Notes: generated by a model not told the origin, from the sequence alone. A DNA stretch of 64,000 bases from Fibrobacter sp. UWR2 (GCF_002210285.1 NZ_MWQE01000002.1:1-64000); one strand, 5' to 3'; shown: positions 52,622-60,932, counted from the stretch's first letter. Program-made: numbers and translations.

Positions 52622-52936
52622 CTAATGATAATCCACGATTTCCATAATTTCGGCATTGTGCCGTTCTGCCCAGATAACAAATTCGTTCGGTTCTGCGCCT
52701 TTGATTATAAGACGATAAGGCTGGTCAAGACTACAGGCCCATTGACCCTTGCGGTTGCCCACAAGTTCGTGGAAATTTCCGGGCACAGTTTTCAGAATTT
52801 CAAAGTTCTCGGCATATTTGATTGCCTTTATTCGCAAATTGTAGCACGCCGCCCGTTTTTTACCCATACGTCGTAAGGCGAATGCTTCGTCTAGCGCGCA
52901 CAACTCTAGTTCCTTGTTCCTATATTCAATTTTCAC
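52622..52936 (-). CDS. higB: HigB-like RelE/ParE-superfamily toxin
   Basis: A 104 aa protein from the GTG at 52936, which is preceded by ggagg; a TTG at 52957 is a weaker start. 'AACYNLRIKAIKYAENFEILKTVPGNFHELVGNRKGQWACSLDQPYRLII' with the closing 'IVDYH' matches HigB-type ribosome-dependent mRNA interferases. It is followed by the HigA-type regulator. The pair stands back to back with the R-M genes across a convergent junction, as an addiction-type neighbour. Confidence 0.85.
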   Translation of the reverse strand: MKIEYRNKELELCALDEAFALRRMGKKRAACYNLRIKAIKYAENFEILKTVPGNFHELVGNRKGQWACSLDQPYRLIIKGAEPNEFVIWAERHNAEIMEIVDYH

Positions 52937-53046
52937 AAAACCTCCACCGTTAATCAAAAGTCCTGTTTTCTAATATAATAAAAACTTTTATGAAACGCAA
53001 GGGGTGTCTTGTTTTTATAAAAATAGGGTCGATTTTATTGATAACT

Positions 53047-53155
53047 AAAGGGGGAGGGGTCCCCCTCGTCAAAGCCTTGCCCGGCGTCATCCTGAACGAA
53101 GGATCCAGAGCAAGTCTTTGCCTACCCCCACGCCTAGTGGCTCCGCCCCTAAAAC
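53047..53155 (+). repeat. Composite intergenic repeat, copy 2
   Basis: AGGGGGA/TCCCCCT hairpin, AAAGCCTTGCCC (53071-53082), GTCAT palindrome ATCCT/AGGAT (53089-53104), 'gagcaagtctttgcctaccc' and 'ggctccgcccctaa'. Shorter than copy 1 because the palindrome arm is smaller; same order and orientation. Confidence 0.85.
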
Positions 53156-53181
53156 CCTGTTGTTCGCGAAAATATTTTTGC

Positions 53182-53187
53182 TATACT
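53182..53187 (+). promoter_or_regulatory. -10-like hexamer abutting 53194 ATG
   Basis: TATACT with 6 nt (taaaat) before the ATG and no Shine-Dalgarno; candidate leaderless start. Confidence 0.45.
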
Positions 53188-53193
53188 TAAAAT

Positions 53194-53895
53194 ATGGCTA
53201 AACTCTTTAGCAGATGTCTTGGGAAGATTGTTCTGATGACCGCAGCGGCGCTATGGGCAGGTTGCAGCGATTCCGAAAAAAACGATGATGCTGCCAAGCA
53301 GGATAATCCCAAATTGATTCATCCCTGGGACACGAAGAAATTTTTCGACGAAAAGCCCGAAGGCAATCTCCTTGAGAAAAAGGAAAAGCGGAGATTGGAT
53401 TCCCTAAAGAATATCGGCAAACTGATTGACACGGGTGTAACTGCTCTTTATGGAGTTTATGTGGCGGATTCTATGGTGGTCGCCAATGCGTCTGCAAAAA
53501 CTCCGCAAAATTCGAAAGGCCTTGCCGAATTTCCGGTTAGAGAAAAAATATCTGTTGCTGAAGGTAGCTCGCTTGACAAAGAATCTATTTTTAATGTCTT
53601 GGTTTCTTTCACGCCAGGATTGCGCCATATATACAGTATCAGGTATTTAAAGAAAAATCCTGATAAACATTTTGAAGGCGAAATCACCTTGAAGTTGACA
53701 ATCGCTGCGGACGGCTCGGTTAAAGAAAATCAAATTAAATCTTCGACTACAGGTTATAAAGAATTTGATGAAGATATTCAAAAAGCTGTAAGTCGCTGGA
53801 AATTTCCGAAAGTGAAATCGGGTGAGACGATTGCGACTTTCCCGATTACGTTTCACGAAAATCCGGCTGAATCAAAGACTTCTCGGCTTGAATAA
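53194..53895 (+). CDS. Lipoprotein with TonB-like C-terminal domain
   Basis: A 233 aa lipoprotein (lipobox 'LWAGC', Cys24). The first part is charged and unstructured; the C-terminal 90 residues match the TonB/AgmX C-terminal fold ('FEGEITLKLTIAADGSVKENQIKSSTTGYKEFDEDIQKAVSRWKF', written here in pieces: 'GEITLKLTIAADGSV' and 'FDEDIQKAVSRWKFP'). In myxobacteria and Fibrobacter this fold often appears outside classical TonB energy coupling. It has no N-terminal transmembrane anchor like TonB, so a role as an envelope adaptor is inferred. The next lipoprotein gene starts 12 bp later. Confidence 0.83.
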   Translation: MAKLFSRCLGKIVLMTAAALWAGCSDSEKNDDAAKQDNPKLIHPWDTKKFFDEKPEGNLLEKKEKRRLDSLKNIGKLIDTGVTALYGVYVADSMVVANASAKTPQNSKGLAEFPVREKISVAEGSSLDKESIFNVLVSFTPGLRHIYSIRYLKKNPDKHFEGEITLKLTIAADGSVKENQIKSSTTGYKEFDEDIQKAVSRWKFPKVKSGETIATFPITFHENPAESKTSRLE

Positions 53896-53907
53896 GGATT
53901 TTTACCT

Positions 53908-55578
53908 ATGCGTCAAGATTCAAAATTTTTAGTAGTGGTAGCTCTCTTTGCATGCGTCAGCCTTGTCGCCTGTGGCGATGACGGGAGTAGTGCCGCTTCG
54001 GAGGGCGGCGAAAGCGGTGCGGTTGAAGAATCGAATTCTTCTGATTCCGTGCCGTTCTCGTCTGTTGTTCAGTTGAGCTCGTCGGCGGATGTTTTGTCCA
54101 GTAGTTCGTTTACCTCATCGTCATCCTGGAGCGGAGCGATAGGATCCAGTAGCGCAGACTCTTCCGTCGCAATCAAAGCAGACACTACCAAAATCACCTA
54201 CGCGCTCAAGCCTTTTGACGGGCCGCTTTCCAACCCGCACAAGGGATTCACGGTGCCGACAGGTGGAGCATGGACTTTTGTCCCGGAGTTCGAATATGGC
54301 CCTTACGGTTCCCTGAACAACAAGGCGTGGGACCTGGTTTCGTATGGTTCCGGTTACCAACAGTGGTACAAGTTGAACCCGGCTAAGGGCGTTTACGACT
54401 GGACGGAACTGGAAAAACTGCTGAACGCACTTGCCGAGCACAACATGACTTACGCCTTGCGCGTGCTGCCGTACACGCCTTCGTTTATCAAGAGCGATTT
54501 CCCGCCGCAAGAAGAATACGACTGGACTCCGCCCTTTGTCTACGAGATGGGCGCGAAGAAAATCCAGATTGACTTGCGCGGGACAGAATACCATGCGTAC
54601 GCTCCCGTCTGGGACGATTCCATCTACATCTGGGCGGCGAAGGAATTCGCGAAGGCCCTGGCCGAAAAATACGATGGTGACCCGCGCATTGAATACATCG
54701 ATGTCCGCACCTTTGGCGAATGGGGTGAATGGCACACCTCGCACATATTGGGGAGCGTGATGCCCGCCGACTCGGTGCTGAAGGACATGCTGGACTATTA
54801 TGCGTCCGTGTTCAAGAAGACCCAGCTGGTTCTGCCATCTAACGGTTTTGGCGATGTCTATACGCATGCGCTCAACCTCGGCATTACCAAGCGCGACGAC
54901 GGGTTCATTGGCATTCCCGGCAGGCCGGATACCTTGCTGCGGGCTTACAATGCGAACCTCCCGACCATCGCCGAAAACATCGCCGGTTACAGGACGATGC
55001 TGGCCAATGACGACCTGATTCCCGGAGGCACCCAGAAGTGGACTGCGGAACGCTGGGTGAATGCGATTACTACGGCGCACCTGACCTACTATGTTCTAGA
55101 CCAGGACAACGACTGCGGATACTATTTCTACAAGGACAACAAGGCGTTGGCCGATTCCATGAGCAAGGTCATCGGCTACAACTTTACCGTGACGCAGGCG
55201 GAACTGGTGACCGTCGCAAGCACGAAGGATACCACGAGTACGCTGAACATTACCGTCAAGAACACCGGCGTTGCACCCTGCTTCTTCGATGTCTACATGG
55301 TGGCGGAATTCGTGGATTCTACGGGCAAGGCCCTCGCGCAAATCGGCGAGATGGTCCGCATTCCCAAGGGGACTTTCAAGGATGGCACATCAAAGGAATT
55401 CTCCTTTACATATAAAGTTGATGCAGGACAAGCGAATGTCGTGACACAATCGGGCGTTTCCGTGGCGCTCTCCCTCTACGAGAGCGAAGATGCCTACAAG
55501 AGCGGCAAGAATCCCACCGTCCGCTTCGACAACGACGGCCTTCAAGGGAATAATAAGCTACTATTGAAATCCCGATAA
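53908..55578 (+). CDS. DUF4832-type glycoside-hydrolase-like lipoprotein
   Basis: A 556 aa surface lipoprotein (lipobox 'LVAC', Cys22). A Ser-rich linker (about 27-85) leads to a (beta/alpha)8-like catalytic part starting 'PLSNPHKGFTVP', with 'LPYTPSFIK', 'IEYIDVRTFGEWGEWH' (candidate acid/base Glu), and 'LDYYASVFKKTQLVLP', and a C-terminal beta-sandwich ('LNITVKNTGVAPCFFDVYMVAEF'). This matches the DUF4832/DUF4874 group, which looks like glycoside hydrolases but lacks an assigned substrate. Part of the Ser linker is encoded by a GTCAT palindrome (54120-54147), suggesting the linker grew by repeat insertion. Confidence 0.82.
   Translation: MRQDSKFLVVVALFACVSLVACGDDGSSAASEGGESGAVEESNSSDSVPFSSVVQLSSSADVLSSSSFTSSSSWSGAIGSSSADSSVAIKADTTKITYALKPFDGPLSNPHKGFTVPTGGAWTFVPEFEYGPYGSLNNKAWDLVSYGSGYQQWYKLNPAKGVYDWTELEKLLNALAEHNMTYALRVLPYTPSFIKSDFPPQEEYDWTPPFVYEMGAKKIQIDLRGTEYHAYAPVWDDSIYIWAAKEFAKALAEKYDGDPRIEYIDVRTFGEWGEWHTSHILGSVMPADSVLKDMLDYYASVFKKTQLVLPSNGFGDVYTHALNLGITKRDDGFIGIPGRPDTLLRAYNANLPTIAENIAGYRTMLANDDLIPGGTQKWTAERWVNAITTAHLTYYVLDQDNDCGYYFYKDNKALADSMSKVIGYNFTVTQAELVTVASTKDTTSTLNITVKNTGVAPCFFDVYMVAEFVDSTGKALAQIGEMVRIPKGTFKDGTSKEFSFTYKVDAGQANVVTQSGVSVALSLYESEDAYKSGKNPTVRFDNDGLQGNNKLLLKSR
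54120..54147 (+). repeat. GTCAT palindrome in the Ser-rich linker
   Basis: ATCCT (54123-54127) pairs with AGGAT (54141-54145) around ggagcggagcgat. Translated as 'SSWSGAIGSS'. Compensatory relative of the copy at 48333. Confidence 0.7.
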
Positions 55579-55589
55579 CGAACGCTTCT

Positions 55590-55784
55590 ATGTCCCTTCT
55601 GCTTGCATTAATTTTCTTGGCGCTTTTTATAAGCGCCATTGTCCGTGGGAGTTTCTCCTACGGCAAGGCGGATTACGATTTCCATGAACATCCCGTGCAG
55701 TTCGTAATTGTGCTTGTGTTTATCTTGGGCGTGTCGGCGCTCTGTTTTTACCGATTCCTCGTCGAGATGGAAATTTTGCGATAG
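55590..55784 (+). CDS. Small two-helix membrane protein
   Basis: A 64 aa protein with two hydrophobic segments (about residues 3-20 and 38-56) joined by a charged loop ('RGSFSYGKADYDFHEHP'). It starts 11 bp after the glycoside-hydrolase-like gene. No family recognised and no clear Shine-Dalgarno, so the call rests on the membrane pattern and position only. Confidence 0.55.
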   Translation: MSLLLALIFLALFISAIVRGSFSYGKADYDFHEHPVQFVIVLVFILGVSALCFYRFLVEMEILR

Positions 55785-55845
55785 ACTCTTTGAATTGGGT
55801 TATGTTGTGCTGAAAAAATCATAGAAAAAATGTATATTCGTTGAA

Positions 55846-55851
55846 TATATT
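55846..55851 (+). promoter_or_regulatory. Candidate -10 hexamer (TATATT), doubled
   Basis: TATATT occurs at 55833-55838 and again at 55846-55851, 17 nt before the ATG at 55869. Confidence 0.4.
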
Positions 55852-55868
55852 CTTTGTGGATTATTGTT

Positions 55869-56708
55869 ATGAGTTTAGAAAAGAGAATTGCCTTCCTGAC
55901 GAGCCTATTGGCTTTCGCCTTTATGTTGTTTGCGTGTGCCGGACAGAAAAAGAGCGACCCCGTTGAAGGCAAGGAGATGACTCCGGCTGATCATGCCCTG
56001 ATGGCGTCGGAATTCTTGATTATGGATTCACTTTCGCAAATTGGTGTAATGCTGGCGAATCAGGATGGGCTTGCCTGGGTGGCCTCTGATTCCTTGAATG
56101 TCGATTTGCCGGAGCCGCAATGGAATGAATTGAAGGGCTGGGTCGCACAGGGAAGCCTTACTAATGGATTCTGCCTCTTCTACGGACGGTCTGATTCTGG
56201 ATTTGTTCAGCTTGCCCGTTATGATTTCGTGAATGGGGTAATGAGCCGTGCTGTGGGAAATATCGAAATCCCGGAAGGGAAAATTCTTGATTTGGTGCGG
56301 ATGAACGACTCTGCAAGTACTTTTTTCCGTAATTCCAAGGAAAAGGAAGAAATCCGATACAATTCCTATATCCTGGAAAAGGATGGCAAGTATATCTTCT
56401 ATGTCATGCCGGCATCGACGAATGAATATGTAGTTTACGGTGGCTCAATGAAACTTACGATGGTGGATGGCTCGTGGGTTATTGAAAAACTTCACAAGGG
56501 GCCGATAGGTTTGAAATGGGAGTCTGTCCGGAACGGGGATGAAGTCGTCAGGACCTCAACGATGGGGCCGTTGTTGAACGAGGCCGATTTCGCCCAATAC
56601 TACATTACAAGACAAGCGGTGCCTAAACAGTTTATTCGAACCAGTAAGTATACCATCCTCCTAACAAAAGACAAGGATGGAAAAATGGCCATTATTGTTG
56701 CTAGGTGA
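55869..56708 (+). CDS. Hypothetical lipoprotein
   Basis: A 279 aa lipoprotein from the ATG at 55869 (lipobox 'LFAC', Cys at about 20); a GTG further upstream is less likely. The mature part is beta-rich with no recognised domain. Repeated patterns such as 'ESVRNGDEVVRTSTMG' and 'YIFYVMPASTNEYVVYGGSMKL' suggest a small barrel or sandwich fold. It lies between the glycoside-hydrolase-like and DUF1573-like genes, all on the plus strand with their own promoters. Confidence 0.7.
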   Translation: MSLEKRIAFLTSLLAFAFMLFACAGQKKSDPVEGKEMTPADHALMASEFLIMDSLSQIGVMLANQDGLAWVASDSLNVDLPEPQWNELKGWVAQGSLTNGFCLFYGRSDSGFVQLARYDFVNGVMSRAVGNIEIPEGKILDLVRMNDSASTFFRNSKEKEEIRYNSYILEKDGKYIFYVMPASTNEYVVYGGSMKLTMVDGSWVIEKLHKGPIGLKWESVRNGDEVVRTSTMGPLLNEADFAQYYITRQAVPKQFIRTSKYTILLTKDKDGKMAIIVAR

Positions 56709-56738
56709 TTTTTTCAGATAATCTTGCAAAGAGTTTGC

Positions 56739-56744
56739 TATATT
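56739..56744 (+). promoter_or_regulatory. -10-like hexamer abutting 56751 ATG
   Basis: TATATT with 6 nt (ctacct) before the ATG, in the context tttgctatattct that also precedes the gene at 44636. Candidate leaderless start. Confidence 0.5.
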
Positions 56745-56750
56745 CTACCT

Positions 56751-57485
56751 ATGATGAAAAAGAATTCAATTTTTTTGCTTTCTACGATGTTTGCTTTCGC
56801 TGCAGCATCCTTTGCCGACGAGGCAATCCGCTTTGTTCCTGAAGTCTACCCCATAGGTGAGGTTGCCCAGGGCGATCAGAAGCACTTTGTGCTCCAGGGA
56901 GCAAACACCACGGGCACAGAAATTGTGCTCGAGAACGTGTTCGGCCAGGGAATCGGCATGTCGAACTTCAAGTTCCCGACAAAGATTGCTCCGAATGCTG
57001 CCGTGACCATCGAGTTCGACATGGACTTCTCGGGAATGGACGGAAAGGTCGAACCTGTCGTGGTACTTGTCGCGGAAGGCGGAAAGCCCTATACCGCAAG
57101 GCTTTCCGGCCTGGTGAAGGCTCCGGTATTCTTCGGTGAAAAACTTTTCGACGCTGGCTTCTACAAGGCGGGCGAGAAGCGTGAGTGGACGTTCTACGTA
57201 TGGGAGACCGACAAGAAGGCTCGCCCCGATATCGAACTTTCGCCCGAGTCGGCGAAGCAGTTCTCCATCAAGACGAAGAACGTGATGCTCAACGTGGATA
57301 AGCTCGACAAGATAAAGGAAGGCGGCAAGGTTCCTGGAATCAAGGTGACTCTCTCGACGAAGGGGCTTACCCGCGAGGGTTGGGAACTCAAGCAGAAGAG
57401 CATCCGCAAGATTGTCTCCTTCAAGAGCAAGAAATACCCGAAGGCGACTCCGGAGGTGCTCATCGTCGGCTACTGGAACGAGTAG
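56751..57485 (+). CDS. DUF1573-like periplasmic protein
   Basis: A 244 aa exported protein (signal peptide cleaved near 'SFA', about residue 20) made of Ig-like beta-sandwich repeats. 'VYPIGEVAQGDQKHFVLQGANTTGTEIVLENVFG' and 'TKIAPNAAVTIEFDMDFSG' are typical of DUF1573, whose members are periplasmic ASPM/Hydin-like domains of unknown role. The second half is more divergent. ATG at 56751 or the adjacent ATG at 56754. Confidence 0.75.
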   Translation: MMKKNSIFLLSTMFAFAAASFADEAIRFVPEVYPIGEVAQGDQKHFVLQGANTTGTEIVLENVFGQGIGMSNFKFPTKIAPNAAVTIEFDMDFSGMDGKVEPVVVLVAEGGKPYTARLSGLVKAPVFFGEKLFDAGFYKAGEKREWTFYVWETDKKARPDIELSPESAKQFSIKTKNVMLNVDKLDKIKEGGKVPGIKVTLSTKGLTREGWELKQKSIRKIVSFKSKKYPKATPEVLIVGYWNE

Positions 57486-57584
57486 TCCGGCCTCGGAATG
57501 GCGAAATTTTTGCTTTTTTCGCTATTTCTGCCTTGAAAAAATGCCGGGGTTTAACTAACTTTGGCATACTCTTACGAGAGACCT

Positions 57585-57658
57585 CGGGATGTAGCTCAGC
57601 CTGGTAGAGCGCTTGAATGGGGTTCAAGAGGTCGCTGATTCGAATTCAGTCATCCCGA
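57585..57658 (+). tRNA. tRNA-Pro (anticodon GGG)
   Basis: Acceptor CGGGATG/CATCCCG, D-arm GTAGCTCAGCCTGGTAGAGC, anticodon loop ATGGGGT (anticodon GGG) and T-arm GATTCGAATTC. CCA is not encoded. Followed at once by a terminator. Confidence 0.96.
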
Positions 57659-57662
57659 TAAA

Positions 57663-57690
57663 AAAGTCCGCCAATCGGCGGGCTTTTTTT
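57663..57690. terminator. Bidirectional terminator between tRNA-Pro and the GGDEF gene
   Basis: GTCCGCC, aatc, GGCGGGC with A-run before and T-run after; the T-run includes the stop codon of the converging minus-strand gene. Confidence 0.88.
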
Positions 57691-59416
57691 ATTTCCTTGA
57701 GTCTCTTTCTATCTCGGCGGCCTTGTAGTCTTCTTGCGAGGTGCGTTCTGGCTCCCAGATGATAACCCTGTTGCGTCCGTTCTCCTTGCCTTCGTATAGG
57801 GCTCGGTCTGCCATTTGGATACTCCTGTCTGCCCCGAGGGCATGATCGTACTGGGAAACTCCCAGCGTAATGGTGACCTTGATGGAGAGCTTCCCGAATA
57901 TGACGGTCGTGTCTTCGATGGTCTTGCGGAAACGTTCTGCGGCAATCTTTGCGCCTTCGAGGTCTGTCTCGGGGAGCAGCGTGAGGAATTCCTCTCCGCC
58001 ATAGCGGGCGAGCACATCGTACTTGCGCAGCAGGTTACGGATTGTGGCCGCGACATGCTTGAGGACCTCGTCGCCACAGGCGTGCCCGTAGGTGTCATTC
58101 ACATTCTTGAAGTGGTCGATATCGATGAATATGAAGCAGAACGGTTTCCTAGTACGCGTCACGCGCTGGATTTCGTTGTCGATGGTGCGTAGCATGTCAC
58201 GACGGTTCGGTAGCCCGGTCAGTTCGTCTGTTCTCGAGATCAGGTCGAGTTTCTTGTTCGCTTCCTCGAGTTCCTTCGTGCGTTCCTGCACTTCCTGTTC
58301 CAGCATCTCCCGGTGCGCGTTCAGTTCGGCAATCTGGCGCTTGATGGTGTGGTGCATGATATTGAAGTGCTTCGCCAGGATACCTATTTCGTCTTGCCTC
58401 TTGCCGAGATCGATGTCCTCGGCCTCCATGTCACCTTCGGATATTTCGATGGTATGCTGGATGAGCCGCCCCATCGGGAGAACAAGCATACGGTAGAGCC
58501 AGAAAGATATGAGCAGGATAATGACGAGCGCTGCGGCGAGCATCACCTTGCTCACGAGCAGGAGCGAAGATACCTGCTCGTCGATTTCGGACTTGGGTTG
58601 CAGCGACAATAGTCCGATATCGTATGCGGCATCATATACGTAGTTCGCAAGGTAGGTTTCCCCGTTTGAAAGCGTATAGAACTTGATATTCTTGGTTTCA
58701 TCGTTCTTGGGGTTGAAGTTCTTGATTCCGAGTTCCGATATCTTGTGGTGGCCGGTAAGCCATGTCTCGAGGTCGGGATGGTATATAATCTCGCCGTCGG
58801 AATTGATGGCGACGTAGTAACCCTTTTTGCCGACCTTGCTTTCGGATAGGATTTTCCAGAGCCTCTGGGCCGAGAAACTTGCAATGAGGCTGCCGTTGCC
58901 TTTCGCATTGTCGGCGACGACGGTAGCGAAAGCGCGCTTGGGCCTCATGTTGTCGGAATCGCGGTACCAGCCCGAGATATGGAGCCTGTGAGGAGTAATC
59001 TTCGAGAAGTCGATGGGGTACTTTGTCGGTACCGACGCAATCATGGAATTGTCGCAGATGAGGCTGTTGTTGCGACCGAATAGCGAAATCTTTTCACCCG
59101 ATATGAATAGCGGCGAGATGTTGTAACTCTTGAGATAGCTTGTCGAGATGGAGGGGTCCATGCTCTTGATTTCCGACGTCTTGGCTAGCAGCATGAGCTG
59201 GTTGCCGAACTGGAACATCTCGTTGTGGAGGGTCGATGACATTTGCTGCAGGTGAACCTTGTTTGCCTCGTGGGTCGATTCCAGAGCCATCTGCGTCTGG
59301 CGGTTGGCAAAGTAGTACGTGCCACCGACGGTGACCGCGGCCATCGCGCACACCAGGAGCAGCAGGCTCTTGACAATAATGCTCTTGGATAGTTTTAGGA
59401 CTTTTGCTTTGCTCAT
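57689..59416 (-). CDS. Membrane-bound diguanylate cyclase with periplasmic sensor and HAMP
   Basis: A 575 aa protein. N-terminal membrane segment (about 12-32), periplasmic dCache-like sensor (about 35-275), second membrane segment ('VMLAAALVIILLISFWLYRM', about 290-310), HAMP (about 313-370, 'MGRLIQHTIEISEGDM'), coiled coil (about 375-400), then GGDEF (about 405-565): 'SRTDELTGLPNRRDML', 'DIDHFKNVNDTYGH', active site GGEEF. RKYD five residues before GGEEF is the RxxD inhibitory site. It makes c-di-GMP in response to an external ligand. Its start is 9 bp after the end of the binding-protein gene on the same strand. Confidence 0.92.
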   Translation of the reverse strand: MSKAKVLKLSKSIIVKSLLLLVCAMAAVTVGGTYYFANRQTQMALESTHEANKVHLQQMSSTLHNEMFQFGNQLMLLAKTSEIKSMDPSISTSYLKSYNISPLFISGEKISLFGRNNSLICDNSMIASVPTKYPIDFSKITPHRLHISGWYRDSDNMRPKRAFATVVADNAKGNGSLIASFSAQRLWKILSESKVGKKGYYVAINSDGEIIYHPDLETWLTGHHKISELGIKNFNPKNDETKNIKFYTLSNGETYLANYVYDAAYDIGLLSLQPKSEIDEQVSSLLLVSKVMLAAALVIILLISFWLYRMLVLPMGRLIQHTIEISEGDMEAEDIDLGKRQDEIGILAKHFNIMHHTIKRQIAELNAHREMLEQEVQERTKELEEANKKLDLISRTDELTGLPNRRDMLRTIDNEIQRVTRTRKPFCFIFIDIDHFKNVNDTYGHACGDEVLKHVAATIRNLLRKYDVLARYGGEEFLTLLPETDLEGAKIAAERFRKTIEDTTVIFGKLSIKVTITLGVSQYDHALGADRSIQMADRALYEGKENGRNRVIIWEPERTSQEDYKAAEIERDSRK

Positions 59417-59425
59417 GGGTCTAGT

Positions 59426-60932
59426 TTACCTTTTTCTTTTACGAGTGTACGAAAAAAGGAAACTAACGATTAGTACAAAGCAGAATATGAAAGGAGTCGG
59501 GTTTAACCCGCTTGCTTCGGCCTGGGCCGCAGCTTCGTCCGTGTTCTCGGACTTTCCGGCTTTGCCCATCGCTTTTTCCCAGACTTCCTGGAATTCGGCA
59601 AACGTCATGGTGCTTGTAGGGGTGTAGCCAAGTTGGTTATTGATGATGTCCGAGTAGTTCTTTATAATTTCGTAGAGTTTTTCTTCGGAGTAGGGAACGG
59701 GAAGTTCCAGGTGGTCCCAAATGGCGCTGAACATGGAGACGAGTGACTGCTCGATTTCGCCCCATTCGGGGAGAGCTGGGTATGTCTTGCCTGTCTCGAG
59801 TTGCGTGACGAGGTTCTTGTACGCCTCGTCTTCGGCCCAGGATTCAAGAACCTTCTTGGATGTGGGGAGGAACCCTATCTGTTTTGTGTATTCGTCGAGA
59901 GTCTTGTCCTCGGTCAGGAAGAGCAGTAGCTGGATAGCCTCCTTCCTATTGTTCTTTGCCGGAATGGCAAGGTTCGAACCTCCGATAAAGCTGACGCTAC
60001 CCGCTGTCCCCCTCGGGATGGGGAGTACGGCGACTCCGTCCGATCCGATTCGTGCATTCGACAGCCCGCCCTGCGAACTGTGGATGCGAGTCTGCATTAC
60101 GACTTCGGCTGTGCTTACGATAAAGGCCAGTTCGCCGTTGTTGAACTGCTGTGCAATCTCTGCCGAGTTTGCCTGTAGTGACTCGGTAGAGACAAGCGAA
60201 TCGATTACGAACGAGATGTATTTGGCAATCCCTTCGAGCGTGTGGGGGGGAGAGCATATTGGAGCACCATTTGCCGTTCTTGTCCTTGTCGACAAAGGAA
60301 CCGCCGTAACTCCATATCCAGGGGGCAAAGTTGTGGGGAATGTTCCAGTCGCTCTTGCCGGGGAGCGCGTAGCCGCGAATCCTGGCGCCGTCTTCAAGAA
60401 ATTCCTTGCCCTGGTTCACCTTCTTCACGGCTTCCGCGAAACCCTTGTAGTTCTGGATGTCTGCGGGCGTTATGCCGTATTTTTCCATGATGCGCTTGTT
60501 GCCGAGTACGGGGCGGATGTCGATAAACCAAGGGATGGAATAGATGTTTGTGTCGGCGTCGATGTGCGAGGTGTACCATGAAACCGGTACAAACCGGTTG
60601 GAGTCAATCTTGTCGAGACTTGCGTTCAGGGGCTTGAGCTCGCCACGTGCAGCGAAGTAGGGAACCCAAGTGGAGCCCAGCTGCAGTACGTCGGGTGCAT
60701 CGTTGCCGGTCTCGAGCATTGTAGAGATGCGGTTCCAGGCCACGCCCCAGTCGAGTACGGTTACCTTTGTTGGTATGCGCGTCTTCTGGGTGAAAGCTTC
60801 GAGCTGCTGTTCCAGTTTTTCTTGTGGGGTGGCCCCGTTGGGCATGATCCAGATGCTGAGCGAATCGGCCGCAAGCGCCTGCGACGCAAAAATCGCTGCA
60901 GATAGAGCGAGTCTCCTAAACCTAAACACCAT
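59426..60932 (-). pseudogene. Frameshifted extracellular solute-binding protein with C-terminal membrane anchor
   Basis: Family-1 sugar-type binding protein split into two frames. From the ATG at 60932: signal peptide ('FRRLALSAAIFASQALAA'), then 'SIWIMPNGATPQEKLEQQLEAFTQKTRIPTKVTVLDWGVAWNR' (pieces), 'DAPDVLQLGSTWVPYFAARGEL', to 'WIWSYGGSFVDKDKNGKW'. The second frame continues 'IAKYISFVIDSLVSTESL', 'FIGGSNLAIPAKNNRKEAIQLLLFL', and ends in a hydrophobic segment plus 'TRKRKR', an unusual inner-membrane anchor. The break is at a run of seven G on the plus strand (60244-60250); one base fewer restores one frame. Could be a sequencing or assembly error, true decay, or phase variation. No permease is near; the GGDEF gene follows. 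Confidence 0.82.

Noticed and set aside
48284-53193. Insertion sequence or prophage carrying the defence genes
   Set aside because: No transposase, integrase, terminal inverted repeats or target-site duplication were seen; the flanking repeats occur elsewhere in the window in part.
55854-55868. GTG start for the hypothetical lipoprotein at 55869
   Set aside because: Overlaps the promoter hexamer and gives a poorer signal peptide than the ATG at 55869.
59426-60932. Programmed ribosomal frameshift in the binding-protein gene
   Set aside because: A homopolymer is present but no stimulatory structure or conserved slippery site could be shown; error or phase variation are simpler.
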